A stretch of DNA of 28,211 bases from an uncultured Mycoplasmatota bacterium (GTDB lineage: Bacteria > Bacillota_I > Bacilli_A > RF39 > UBA660), in assembly GCA_900556025.1 (NCBI GenBank), contig USNG01000022.1:1-28211 (forward strand), written 5' to 3'. A program made the translations under genes and the position numbers. Below are positions 1-7,320 of the stretch, one piece after another; the first letter of the stretch is position 1, and every line of letters starts with the position of its first letter. The notes below the pieces were generated by a model that worked only from the letters and a program-made list of their open reading frames with translations, made no database searches and was not told where the DNA came from.

Positions 1-257
1 AGTTAAATAGCGATGATGACTTTGTAACATTTATAAGCAGAGAAGAAGATCAAGAGAAAACTGAGAATGCTTTAAGAACCATTATTTCTGAGAAAAATGA
101 AGAATTAAAGAATAGTAGAGAAGAACTAAAGACTCAAAAAACTAAACTAACTAAACTAAATATAGAACATGCAAAAAAACTAAAAGAAAATAATGTTGAT
201 GTTAAAATTATTTCTGATACAACAGGATTAACCATTGAAGAAATAGAAAAGTTATAA
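1..257 (+). CDS. C-terminal fragment, probable Rpn-family (PD-(D/E)XK) nuclease/transposase-like protein
   Basis: The frame that reads from base 3 to the TAA at 255-257 is open for 84 codons and enters from outside the window, so only the C-terminus is present. It is charged and helical (many E, K, N). It ends with a small motif, VDVKIISDTTGLTIEEIEKL, of the type that closes many Rpn/YhgA-like recombination-promoting nuclease family proteins, where a variable coiled or helical tail follows the nuclease domain. The catalytic part is not visible, so the family call rests on this tail alone and could be wrong. A strong terminator follows, which separates it from the exporter downstream. Confidence 0.5.
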   Translation, partial: LNSDDDFVTFISREEDQEKTENALRTIISEKNEELKNSREELKTQKTKLTKLNIEHAKKLKENNVDVKIISDTTGLTIEEIEKL

Positions 258-261
258 TATT

Positions 262-292
262 AAATTCACTAAAAAAATTTAGTGAATTTTTT
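262..292 (+). terminator. Rho-independent terminator after the Rpn-like fragment
   Basis: A perfect 12-bp stem, AAATTCACTAAA (262-273) with TTTAGTGAATTT (278-289), has an AAAA loop and runs into a T-tract ending near 292. It lies 5 bases after the upstream stop codon. Confidence 0.85.
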
Positions 293-347
293 ATAAAAAA
301 GTAGTGTTTTAAAAAGTTTTTGCGAATGATATTAGTAGGAGGGTTAA

Positions 348-2414
348 ATGGATAAAAAACTAATAGTAAAGCAAAACGGATTAAAAGACTGCGGACCTTC
401 ATGTTTATTATCTATAATGAAATATTATGGAGTAGAGGCCTCACATGAAGAAGTATCTTTTATTTTAAAAACAAATATTAATGGAACTAATGCTTTAAAT
501 ATTATTAATGGCAGTAAAACATTTGGTTTTGATGGATTTGGTATAAAATATTCATATGATGAAATAATAAACAATAATATTTCTTTCCCTATAATATGTC
601 ATGTTAATAAAAATAATTTATATCATTTTATCGTAGTTTATAATGTTAAAAAAGATTATTTAATAGTTATGGATCCTTCTAGTAGCATACACAAATTACA
701 TAAAGAAGATTTTAAAAAAATGTATCTAGGAGTATCACTAGTAATATATCCAATTAAAAAAATAAATAATTTATCACCCCAAAAAGAACTAAAAGAACAC
801 ATAATAAATTGTTTATATTTAGAAAGAAAAAATATTATAAAATTATTAATATTATCTTTTATAACGATTGTATTAAGTACAATATCAAATTATTTTACAT
901 TATCAATAATAGATTACATTGTTCCAAATTATACTTTAAATTTATTAGTTAAAATATCTATTATATTTTTAATAATTTCAATTACAAAAAGTATATTAAA
1001 CTATATCAAAAATAAATCTTTAATTACTTTAGAAAATAATATATCAAAAAATATTAATAATGGAGTTATTAGAAAATTATTTAATCTTCCATATCTTTTC
1101 TTCAAAAATAAATCTACTGGAGAAATTATAAGTAGAATAAATGATTTGAAGTTATTTAAAGAATTATTTTCACAAATAATATTAAATATTTCAAATTATA
1201 TAATTATGATATTAATAAGTTTATCTATATTATTAATTATTAATACAAAGTTATTTATTATTTTTCTAATTGAAATGATTTTATATTTCATAATAGTAAT
1301 TTCATATAAAAGAATATATAGAGTCAAAACAGAAGAGGTATTAGAAAGTGAAAGTGTCTATAATAAGATTCTCAATGAAAGTATTTATGGATATGAATCA
1401 AATAGAAATATAAATATGATAAATAATAGTATTAAAAAAGTAGAAATAAGTTATATATCATATCTTTTAAAAGTTAAAAATTTATCTTCACTTCTTAATA
1501 ATCAAAATTTATTAAAAGATTTACTAGTAGATACAACAGAAATAATATCTTTAGTTTTATCTGCTGTATTAATTGTTAATAAAAATATAACTACTGGAGA
1601 ATTTATTTTGTTTAATACATTATCTTACTATTTTACTGAACCAATAAAGAACATATTAGATCTGGAGCCTAATATAAATTTATTGAAAAATGTTTATAGA
1701 AGATTATATGATTTATTAATTACACGAGAAGAATCTAGTAGTCAAAATGAAATTGAATTAAATGGAGATATAAAAATAATTAATTTATATTATAGTCATG
1801 ATGGATATAATAATATATTTGAAAATATTCAAATTAACATACCATTTAAAAGTAAATATTTAATCTATGGAAATAGTGGTAATGGAAAAAGTACATTAAT
1901 AAAAATATTGTTAAAATATCTTAATGATTATAAAGGAAATATATTTATAGGTAATTTAAATTTAAAGGATATAGATAGAAACACAATATCAAATAATTTT
2001 ACTTATGTTTCTCAAAATAGTTATCTAAATAATGATACGTTAATTAATAATATAATATATGGTAGAGACATATCTCTAGAAAATTATGAAGAAATGATTG
2101 ATATCTGCAATTTAGATAATTTTAGAAATAGTAAGAAATTAAGAAATAATTTTTTAATAGAAGAAGATGGATTTAATATTTCAGGGGGAGAAAGACAAAA
2201 AGTAATACTTGCTAGAAGTTTATTAAAAAGTAGTAATTATATTATTTTAGATGAAGTACTTAGTGAAGTAGGTATAGATGAAGAAAAGAAAATAATTAAA
2301 AAAATATTTAAAAAGTTTAGTGATAAAACAATAATCTACATATCACACAAAGAAGAAATAATAAAAGAATTTAATCAAAAATACAAATTAGAAAGGAGTA
2401 AAGGAACATGTTAA
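348..2414 (+). CDS. Peptidase-C39 ABC transporter (bacteriocin processing and export)
   Basis: This 688-residue protein has the complete architecture of a peptidase-containing ABC transporter (PCAT), which cuts double-glycine leaders and exports the mature peptide. The N-terminal C39 domain (about 1-140) carries QNGLKDCGPSC with Gln9 and nucleophile Cys15, His93 in YHFIVV and Asp109 in VMDP. A membrane domain follows (about 155-430, several hydrophobic helices). The nucleotide-binding domain has Walker A GNSGNGKST (508-516), signature ISGGERQ (from 611), Walker B YIILDE (631-636) and a switch His in YISHKE. No catalytic residue is missing. The SD TAGGAGGG lies just before the ATG at 348. The stop overlaps the first of two bacteriocin-like peptide genes, its likely substrates. 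The gene looks even more AT-rich than the housekeeping genes, which could mean transfer, but this was judged by eye. Confidence 0.93.
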   Translation: MDKKLIVKQNGLKDCGPSCLLSIMKYYGVEASHEEVSFILKTNINGTNALNIINGSKTFGFDGFGIKYSYDEIINNNISFPIICHVNKNNLYHFIVVYNVKKDYLIVMDPSSSIHKLHKEDFKKMYLGVSLVIYPIKKINNLSPQKELKEHIINCLYLERKNIIKLLILSFITIVLSTISNYFTLSIIDYIVPNYTLNLLVKISIIFLIISITKSILNYIKNKSLITLENNISKNINNGVIRKLFNLPYLFFKNKSTGEIISRINDLKLFKELFSQIILNISNYIIMILISLSILLIINTKLFIIFLIEMILYFIIVISYKRIYRVKTEEVLESESVYNKILNESIYGYESNRNINMINNSIKKVEISYISYLLKVKNLSSLLNNQNLLKDLLVDTTEIISLVLSAVLIVNKNITTGEFILFNTLSYYFTEPIKNILDLEPNINLLKNVYRRLYDLLITREESSSQNEIELNGDIKIINLYYSHDGYNNIFENIQINIPFKSKYLIYGNSGNGKSTLIKILLKYLNDYKGNIFIGNLNLKDIDRNTISNNFTYVSQNSYLNNDTLINNIIYGRDISLENYEEMIDICNLDNFRNSKKLRNNFLIEEDGFNISGGERQKVILARSLLKSSNYIILDEVLSEVGIDEEKKIIKKIFKKFSDKTIIYISHKEEIIKEFNQKYKLERSKGTC

Positions 2415-2545
2415 CTAGTCAAGAACTTTATGATGTACAAGGTGGAATAGGAAAATGGGCAGTTTTAACTGTAGCTGGTACTATTGTAACTTTTATAATA
2501 GGTGTTATTGATGGATACATGAGACCTCTTAAGTGTAATAAATGA
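2408..2545 (+). CDS. Double-glycine bacteriocin precursor, peptide 1 of a probable two-peptide bacteriocin
   Basis: This short gene encodes 45 residues. Its ATG at 2408 overlaps the end of the exporter gene and has SD AGGAG at 2394-2398, 9 bases upstream. The leader LTSQELYDVQGG matches the double-glycine consensus at every key place: Leu at -12, Thr at -11, Glu at -8, Leu at -7, Val at -4 and GG at -2/-1. Cleavage after Gly13 would give a 32-residue core starting IGKWAVLTVAGT. The core is hydrophobic, has net charge about +3, a GxxxG motif (GVIDG, residues 32-36) and a single Cys at 43. These are features of class IIb bacteriocins. A family assignment was not possible without a search. The adjacent C39 exporter strongly supports an exported peptide. 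Confidence 0.88.
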   Translation: MLTSQELYDVQGGIGKWAVLTVAGTIVTFIIGVIDGYMRPLKCNK

Positions 2546-2700
2546 TAGAAGATAAAGATTTAGTTTTAATAGTTGGAGGTGCCTCAGTTTTATCCGCACC
2601 ACTAATAAATGCACTATCAAGAGGACTATCTCTAGCATTAGAGTTAGGTAGAACTCTTGGCACAATCATAAGAAGAAAAGCAAAGAATACGTACTGTTAA
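2542..2700 (+). CDS. Double-glycine bacteriocin precursor, peptide 2 of a probable two-peptide bacteriocin
   Basis: This gene encodes 52 residues. Its ATG overlaps the TGA of peptide 1 (ATGA) and has no clear SD of its own, so translation is probably coupled. The short leader MIEDKDLVLIVGG fits the double-glycine pattern: Ile at -12, Asp at -8 where Glu is usual, Leu at -7, Ile at -4, GG at -2/-1. The 39-residue core starts ASVLSAPLINALSRG. It holds AxxxG (ALSRG, 24-28) and GxxxG (GRTLG, 36-40), then a basic tail RRKAK, and ends with Cys52; net charge is about +5. Helix-packing GxxxG motifs in both peptides plus a cationic tail are typical of two-peptide class IIb bacteriocins. It could instead be an independent one-peptide toxin, but the leader argues against an immunity protein. 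Confidence 0.85.
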   Translation: MIEDKDLVLIVGGASVLSAPLINALSRGLSLALELGRTLGTIIRRKAKNTYC

Positions 2701-2707
2701 ATAAGAG

Positions 2708-2734
2708 TGTCAACTAATTTTAGTTGACATTTTT
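2708..2734 (+). terminator. Rho-independent terminator closing the bacteriocin operon
   Basis: TGTCAACTAA (2708-2717) pairs with TTAGTTGACA (2720-2729). In practice the innermost pairs open to form the loop. It is followed by TTTTT, and lies 8 bases after the peptide 2 stop. Confidence 0.85.
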
Positions 2735-2750
2735 ACTGTTTTAAGTTATA

Positions 2751-2774
2751 CTATGTATCAAATCTGATACATAG
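2751..2774. promoter_or_regulatory. Palindromic operator 1 upstream of the acyl ligase
   Basis: This is a perfect inverted repeat: arm CTATGTATCA (2751-2760), spacer AATC, arm TGATACATAG (2765-2774). Its core GTATCA-AATC-TGATAC recurs 43 bases downstream. No T-tract follows, so it looks like a repressor or activator site rather than a terminator. The regulator is not in the window. Confidence 0.65.
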
Positions 2775-2797
2775 TTTTACTATTAATTCAATTTTGA

Positions 2798-2813
2798 GTA
2801 TCAAATTTGATAC
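2798..2813. promoter_or_regulatory. Palindromic operator 2 upstream of the acyl ligase
   Basis: GTATCAAATTTGATAC is a perfect 16-base palindrome. It shares the GTATCAAAT.TGATAC core with operator 1, centre to centre 43 bases, about four helical turns. It lies just upstream of the best candidate -35 box. Confidence 0.65.
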
Positions 2814-2820
2814 ATACAAT

Positions 2821-2849
2821 TTGAACAATTAATATAATTATGATATCAT
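2821..2849 (+). promoter_or_regulatory. Candidate SigA promoter of the acyl ligase gene
   Basis: TTGAAC (2821-2826), a 17-base spacer and TATCAT (2844-2849) give a moderate match to the SigA consensus. The start would be some 20 bases before the ligase ATG. Other -10-like hexamers lie close by, so the exact choice is uncertain. Confidence 0.4.
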
Positions 2850-2874
2850 TTTCAAGGTAAGAGGGGAATGAAAA

Positions 2875-4734
2875 ATGGAAAAAAAATATTTAGATGAATA
2901 TCAAAGAAAAATATCTCAAATGACAGAAAAAGAGGTAAAACTAAGAAACATTTATTTGCAAAAACTTTTAAAGAATGAATATTTAGGACCAAGACCAAAT
3001 TATCCGACTATGGACAAAGCTTGGCTTCAGTATTATCCTGAAGATGTATTAATGATAGATATACCTAATAAAACAGTTTATGAGTTTATGAGAGAAGGAA
3101 ATCTCGATAACTTAGATGGATATTCTATAAGCAATCTTGGCAAAAATTATACATACAAAGAATTATTTGAGAAGATAGACGAAATTGAGAGAAGCTTAAT
3201 TCAATTGGGAATAAAAAAAGGTGATATTGTTACAATTGCTATACCAAATAGTCCAGAAAATATATTTTTGTTTTATGCAATAAACAAAATTGGCGCTATT
3301 TCTAATTTTATAGATCCAAGATTAAAAGGCGAAATGTTAAAAAATAGCATAAATGAGGTTAATTCAAAATTAATGATATGTAGCGATTTATTTGTAACTA
3401 ATATAGATGAAGCAGTTGATCAAACCACATTAGAAAATGTAGTTGTTGCAAGACTTTCAACTTCATTTCCACCGATTTTGCAAAAGTTATATAATATTAA
3501 AAACAAAATGCCAAAGTGTAATAGCAATAAAATAATCACATGGGAAGATTTTATTGCTAAAGGTGAAATGTGTAATTTAGATAGTCTAAATAATGTTTCT
3601 TCAAATTCAGAAGATATTGCATGTATATTGCATACAAGTGGAACAACGGGAACTTCAAAAAAAGTAAAATTAAGCAATTATGCCATAAATAGTATGGTTA
3701 TTCAATATAAAAACATAGGAGTTGAATATAACAGATCGGAAAGATTTATGAATCAAGTCCCTCCATTTTTAGGGTATAATATAATTCTTTCAAGTCATAT
3801 GCCGCTTTGTTTGGGAATGACAGTGGTTATGTTACCAAATTACGACCCCGATAATTTTGCTAAAAATGTAAATAAATACAAAATAAATCATGTTTTGGCC
3901 GGTCCTGCTGATTGGGGCAATTTTGTAAATAATCCTAAAATAAAAAAAGCAAATTATTCTGGCTTAGTTACGATGGGTAGTGGTAGCGATAAAATTAATG
4001 AAAGTGTTTTAGCAGAAGCAAATAAAGTTATAAAGGAGCATGGAGGAAGGAATCAAATTCTTGAAGGGTATGGAATGACAGAAGCTGGCACAGCTATATG
4101 CACAAATCTTCCAAATATAATTGAAGAGTTAGGAGTACCTTTGTTTTTAATGACAATATCCATTTTTGATGAAGAAGGAAATGAATTGGAATATGGTGAA
4201 GAAGGAGAAATTTGTGTAACAGGGCCAACTTTAATGGATGGATATTACAATGATCCAATTAATACAAACAATGCACTAAAAACTCATCTAGATGGAAGAA
4301 TATGGCTACATACAAACGATATAGGAATAATGAATCAAAATGGAACATTAACATTTAAAGGAAGAAAAGGAAGAACTATCATAAGACATGATGGAATAAA
4401 AATGTCTCCAGTAGATATAGAAAAAGTGGTTAGCGATATAGATTTTGTTGAGAACTGTTGCGTTGTTGGAATTTTGGATGAAGAACATGGCAGGGGCGAA
4501 GTCGCTTGCTGCAATGTTATTATTAAAGATGGAATAACTGGATTAGATGATGATAAAATTAAAACAGTTATACTTGATAATTGTAAAAAGAAATTGACAT
4601 CAAAATATTGCATTGGCAAAATAAATATAGTTGAAGAATTTCCACTAACAGAAGTTGGTAAAGTAGATTTTATAAGACTAAAAGAAATTTGTAATGAAAA
4701 ATTAAATGGTGAAAAAAAATTGTCGATTAAATAG
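2875..4734 (+). CDS. AMP-forming acyl ligase (ANL superfamily), acyl-CoA synthetase-like
   Basis: The 619-residue length fits the ANL adenylate-forming family, which activates a carboxylic acid as acyl-AMP and passes it to a thiol, usually CoA. The family motifs appear in order: P-loop HTSGTTGTSKK (from residue 253), A5 YGMTEAG, A7 LHTNDIG, hinge motif GRKGRTIIRHDGIKMSP, and A10 PLTEVGKVD with the catalytic Lys596. The first 50 residues are a charged helical extension. The substrate cannot be read from sequence; fatty acid or another carboxylate is possible. No carrier protein, acyltransferase or pathway partner lies nearby. The SD is AAGAGGGGAA, just before the ATG. Two matching palindromes upstream suggest dedicated regulation. 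TTG and GGC codons look more frequent here than in the neighbours, by eye. Confidence 0.85.
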   Translation: MEKKYLDEYQRKISQMTEKEVKLRNIYLQKLLKNEYLGPRPNYPTMDKAWLQYYPEDVLMIDIPNKTVYEFMREGNLDNLDGYSISNLGKNYTYKELFEKIDEIERSLIQLGIKKGDIVTIAIPNSPENIFLFYAINKIGAISNFIDPRLKGEMLKNSINEVNSKLMICSDLFVTNIDEAVDQTTLENVVVARLSTSFPPILQKLYNIKNKMPKCNSNKIITWEDFIAKGEMCNLDSLNNVSSNSEDIACILHTSGTTGTSKKVKLSNYAINSMVIQYKNIGVEYNRSERFMNQVPPFLGYNIILSSHMPLCLGMTVVMLPNYDPDNFAKNVNKYKINHVLAGPADWGNFVNNPKIKKANYSGLVTMGSGSDKINESVLAEANKVIKEHGGRNQILEGYGMTEAGTAICTNLPNIIEELGVPLFLMTISIFDEEGNELEYGEEGEICVTGPTLMDGYYNDPINTNNALKTHLDGRIWLHTNDIGIMNQNGTLTFKGRKGRTIIRHDGIKMSPVDIEKVVSDIDFVENCCVVGILDEEHGRGEVACCNVIIKDGITGLDDDKIKTVILDNCKKKLTSKYCIGKINIVEEFPLTEVGKVDFIRLKEICNEKLNGEKKLSIK

Positions 4735-4763
4735 TTTCAAAAAATATAAATTTATGTTATACT
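4735..4763 (+). promoter_or_regulatory. Candidate extended -10 promoter of the hybrid histidine kinase gene
   Basis: TGT precedes the -10 box TATACT (4758-4763), giving an extended -10. A weak -35, TTTCAA (4735-4740), sits 17 bases upstream. A strong SD, AAGGGAGG (4783-4790), follows before the ATG at 4801. Confidence 0.5.
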
Positions 4764-4800
4764 AGTACAAGAATAGAACATAAAGGGAGGAAAATTTAAT

Positions 4801-6894
4801 ATGACAAGTAGTATTATTTTTTCAATTAGCAGTTTGCTATATTTATTATTAATAGGAACAATGTATTTTGTAAAATCGAAAGTAGATAACAATGAAAATA
4901 AAATATATAAATTGCTACTAATAGCAAATTTGTTGGGATTGTGTTGTGAAATAATTGGAACAATTTTTCAGTATTATTTTCCAGAAGCTGAATATCTTAA
5001 ACTTACATTTTTCAAATTAATAATAGTCTATTTTATAACATGGCCATTCTTATTATGCTTATATGTAGTAACTACAGCAAAAAAAAGAGAAATAAATGTT
5101 AAAAGAGCAATCCCATTGTACATAATAGAATTGTTACTTGGGGTTCTATTACCTATAACATTAAAATATGGCAGTAACGGAGAAGTACTTTATTCAACCG
5201 GAATTAGTGTATATTATACCTATGTTGTTGGAACAATAGATATGATTATATGTGCATATATGATAATTAGATACCACGATGTAATAGGAACTAAAAAAAG
5301 TTTACCAATTATTAGTTTTATAGTTTTTAATTCAATATTTTCATTAATTTCTTCATATGTGCCAGAGTTGCTTATAACATCTACAATAGAAACATTGATT
5401 ACAGTATTTATGTACTTCACAATTGAAAATCCAGACATTAAGATGTTAGAAATGGAGAAACAATTGAAAGAAGCTGCAATTCAAGCTAGTCAAGCTAAAA
5501 GTGAATTCTTAAGTAGCATGTCTCATGAATTAAGAACACCATTAAATGCTATTGTTGGTTTAAGTGAAGATGTTGCTTCATATAAAGATGAAGTACCACA
5601 CGATGTAAGAGAAGACAGTGATGATATTATTAATGCATCTAATACATTATTAGAATTGATTGGTAGTATCTTAGATATAAGTAAAATAGAAAGTGGAAAA
5701 CTAGAAATAGTTGATACATTCTATTCACCAAAAGAAGAAATTGAATCATTATCAAAAATAATGAGAACTAAGGTAGCTGAGAAACCTTTAGAATTTATTG
5801 TAAATATAGCACCAAATATACCACAAGTATTATATGGTGATAGATTAAGAATTAAACAAATAATAAATAACTTATTAAGTAATGCTATTAAATATACAGC
5901 TAGTGGAACAATTAGATTTGACACTGGTTGGGTAGAAGCAACTAACACATTAACTATTAGAGTTGCTGATACAGGATCTGGAATTAAACCAGAAAACTTA
6001 AATAAACTATTTGGTAAATATGAAAGATTAGAAGTAGAAAAAGTAAGTACAGTTCAAGGTACTGGATTAGGTCTTGCAATTACTAAAAACTTAATTGAAC
6101 TAATGGGTGGTGAAATTAAAGTTGATAGTGTTTGGGGACAAGGAACAACATTTAGTGTAACTATTCCACAAAAAATAGGAACATTGGAAGAATTAGAAAA
6201 ATTAAAAAAATTATCTACATATAATCCAGTTAATATTGACTTCACTGGTAGAAGATTATTAATCGTAGATGATAATCAATTAAATATTAAAGTATTAAAG
6301 AAAGCAATTAAGAGATTTAATTTTGTTACTGATGAATGTTATAACGGACTTGAATGTTTAAATAAAATTAAAGCAGGAGAAAAATATGATTTAATTTTAT
6401 TAGATAATTTAATGCCAGTTATGAATGGTGAAGAAACTATTAAAAATCTTAGACAAATTCCTGATTTTAAAACACCAGTTATAGCCTTAACAGCTGATGC
6501 AATGACTGGAGCAAAAGAAAAATATGTAGGAATGGGATTTGATGATTATTTAGCAAAACCATTTACAAGAGAATCAATAATTCAAAAATTAGGTACAGTA
6601 TTAAGCAAACATGATGTTAAAGTAGATAATTTAACAGTTAATGTTAATATAACAAGTAATGCTACTAATAATAACATGCCTAACTTAACAGAAACTACAG
6701 TTACAAATAATACTTTACCAAACGCAACAGAAGTGGCTATTGCTAATAACAATATGCCAAATGTAACAGAAACTACTATTGAAACAAATGTAGTTCCAAA
6801 TGTAGAAACTGTAAATATTGAAAGTAATACAGTTAATGAAACAACTGTTTTACCACAAGATATAAATAATGGAGGCAATAACAATGGACAATAA
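4801..6894 (+). CDS. Membrane hybrid histidine kinase (7TM-type sensor, HisKA, HATPase, receiver)
   Basis: The protein has 697 residues. About seven hydrophobic segments fill residues 1-205. A short coiled linker leads to HisKA with MSHELRTPLNAI (phospho-His242). The ATPase domain shows the N box NNLLSNAIKYT, DTGSGI and GTGLGLAI. A receiver domain follows with LLIVDDNQLN, phospho-Asp535 in LLDNLMP, the ALTADA motif and LAKPF. A Thr/Asn-rich tail from about residue 610 contains four imperfect 13-residue repeats. No DNA-binding output is present, so signalling should continue through a phosphotransfer protein, and an Hpt-like gene overlaps its end. The ligand is unknown. The placement right after the acyl ligase may be functional or accidental, because this gene has its own promoter. 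Confidence 0.9.
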   Translation: MTSSIIFSISSLLYLLLIGTMYFVKSKVDNNENKIYKLLLIANLLGLCCEIIGTIFQYYFPEAEYLKLTFFKLIIVYFITWPFLLCLYVVTTAKKREINVKRAIPLYIIELLLGVLLPITLKYGSNGEVLYSTGISVYYTYVVGTIDMIICAYMIIRYHDVIGTKKSLPIISFIVFNSIFSLISSYVPELLITSTIETLITVFMYFTIENPDIKMLEMEKQLKEAAIQASQAKSEFLSSMSHELRTPLNAIVGLSEDVASYKDEVPHDVREDSDDIINASNTLLELIGSILDISKIESGKLEIVDTFYSPKEEIESLSKIMRTKVAEKPLEFIVNIAPNIPQVLYGDRLRIKQIINNLLSNAIKYTASGTIRFDTGWVEATNTLTIRVADTGSGIKPENLNKLFGKYERLEVEKVSTVQGTGLGLAITKNLIELMGGEIKVDSVWGQGTTFSVTIPQKIGTLEELEKLKKLSTYNPVNIDFTGRRLLIVDDNQLNIKVLKKAIKRFNFVTDECYNGLECLNKIKAGEKYDLILLDNLMPVMNGEETIKNLRQIPDFKTPVIALTADAMTGAKEKYVGMGFDDYLAKPFTRESIIQKLGTVLSKHDVKVDNLTVNVNITSNATNNNMPNLTETTVTNNTLPNATEVAIANNNMPNVTETTIETNVVPNVETVNIESNTVNETTVLPQDINNGGNNNGQ
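6667..6822 (+). repeat. Four imperfect 39-base (13-residue) tandem repeats in the kinase tail
   Basis: The encoded units read NNNMPNLTETTVT, NNTLPNATEVAIA, NNNMPNVTETTIE and TNVVPNVETVNIE (residues 623-674). Asn-rich starts, Pro at position 5 and alternating Thr/Val/Ile ends repeat every 13 residues. A decayed partial unit follows. Confidence 0.7.
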
Positions 6895-7276
6895 TACTAC
6901 AAGTGCTCCAGTAGAACAAAAAAAGTCATTTGACTTTTTAGTAGCAAATGGAATTAATGTTCAATCTGGAATTGATATTCTAGGAGATAGTGAAACTTAT
7001 GATTCAATGTTAAAAGAATTTCATAATCTATCTAGAAGTAAATATTCTAAAATATTAGATGATAAAAATAAAGGTGATATGACTTCATACTCAATCGAAG
7101 CATATTCATTAAAAGGCGATGCTAATTATTTTGGCTTTACAACATTATATAATTTAGCAAAAGAGCATCAATTAAAAGCATCTAATAATGATACAGATTA
7201 TATAAATGCTCACTTTGGTGAATTACAAACCGAATTATTAAGAATAATTTCTGTTCTTGATGAATTCTATAAATAA
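6884..7276 (+). CDS. Hpt-domain-like protein lacking the phospho-histidine
   Basis: This 130-residue helical protein fits the histidine phosphotransfer fold. The start at 6884 is chosen because GGAGG (6871-6875) sits 8 bases upstream; an in-frame ATG at 6869 overlaps that SD. The stretch EAYSLKGDANYFG aligns with the canonical AHxLKGxAxxxG of Hpt domains, but the phospho-accepting His is Tyr74 (codon TAT at 7103-7105). LKG and the following Gly are kept. The gene overlaps the kinase stop by 11 bases and ends at a terminator, so it is the last gene of the kinase transcript. It may be a non-phosphorylated decoy or docking partner, or use another residue. The N-terminal 20 residues are a disordered linker. 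Confidence 0.7.
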   Translation: MDNNTTSAPVEQKKSFDFLVANGINVQSGIDILGDSETYDSMLKEFHNLSRSKYSKILDDKNKGDMTSYSIEAYSLKGDANYFGFTTLYNLAKEHQLKASNNDTDYINAHFGELQTELLRIISVLDEFYK

Positions 7277-7281
7277 AAATT

Positions 7282-7308
7282 AAATACGAATTATTTCGTA
7301 TTTTTTTT
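7282..7308 (+). terminator. Rho-independent terminator after the Hpt-like gene
   Basis: AAATACGAA (7282-7290) pairs with TTCGTATTT (7295-7303) around a 4-base loop, followed by a run of T to 7308. Only 12 bases separate it from the yqfC start. Confidence 0.85.
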
Positions 7309-7320
7309 ATATTATTTAAT

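Noticed and set aside
2465..2665. 66-codon minus-strand open frame opposite the bacteriocin peptides
   Set aside because: Leu/Ser-rich translation with no SD or family features; it is the shadow of the two plus-strand peptide genes, which have leaders, overlap and a shared terminator.
2708..2729. Inverted repeat after peptide 2 as a third operator
   Set aside because: It does not share the GTATCA core and is followed by a T-tract; it fits a terminator.
6869..6886. Kinase and Hpt-like gene as one gene broken by a frameshift
   Set aside because: The Hpt-like frame has its own GGAGG SD at a good distance and a normal start, and the kinase tail ends naturally in an Asn/Gly-rich stretch. A separate overlapping gene is simpler.
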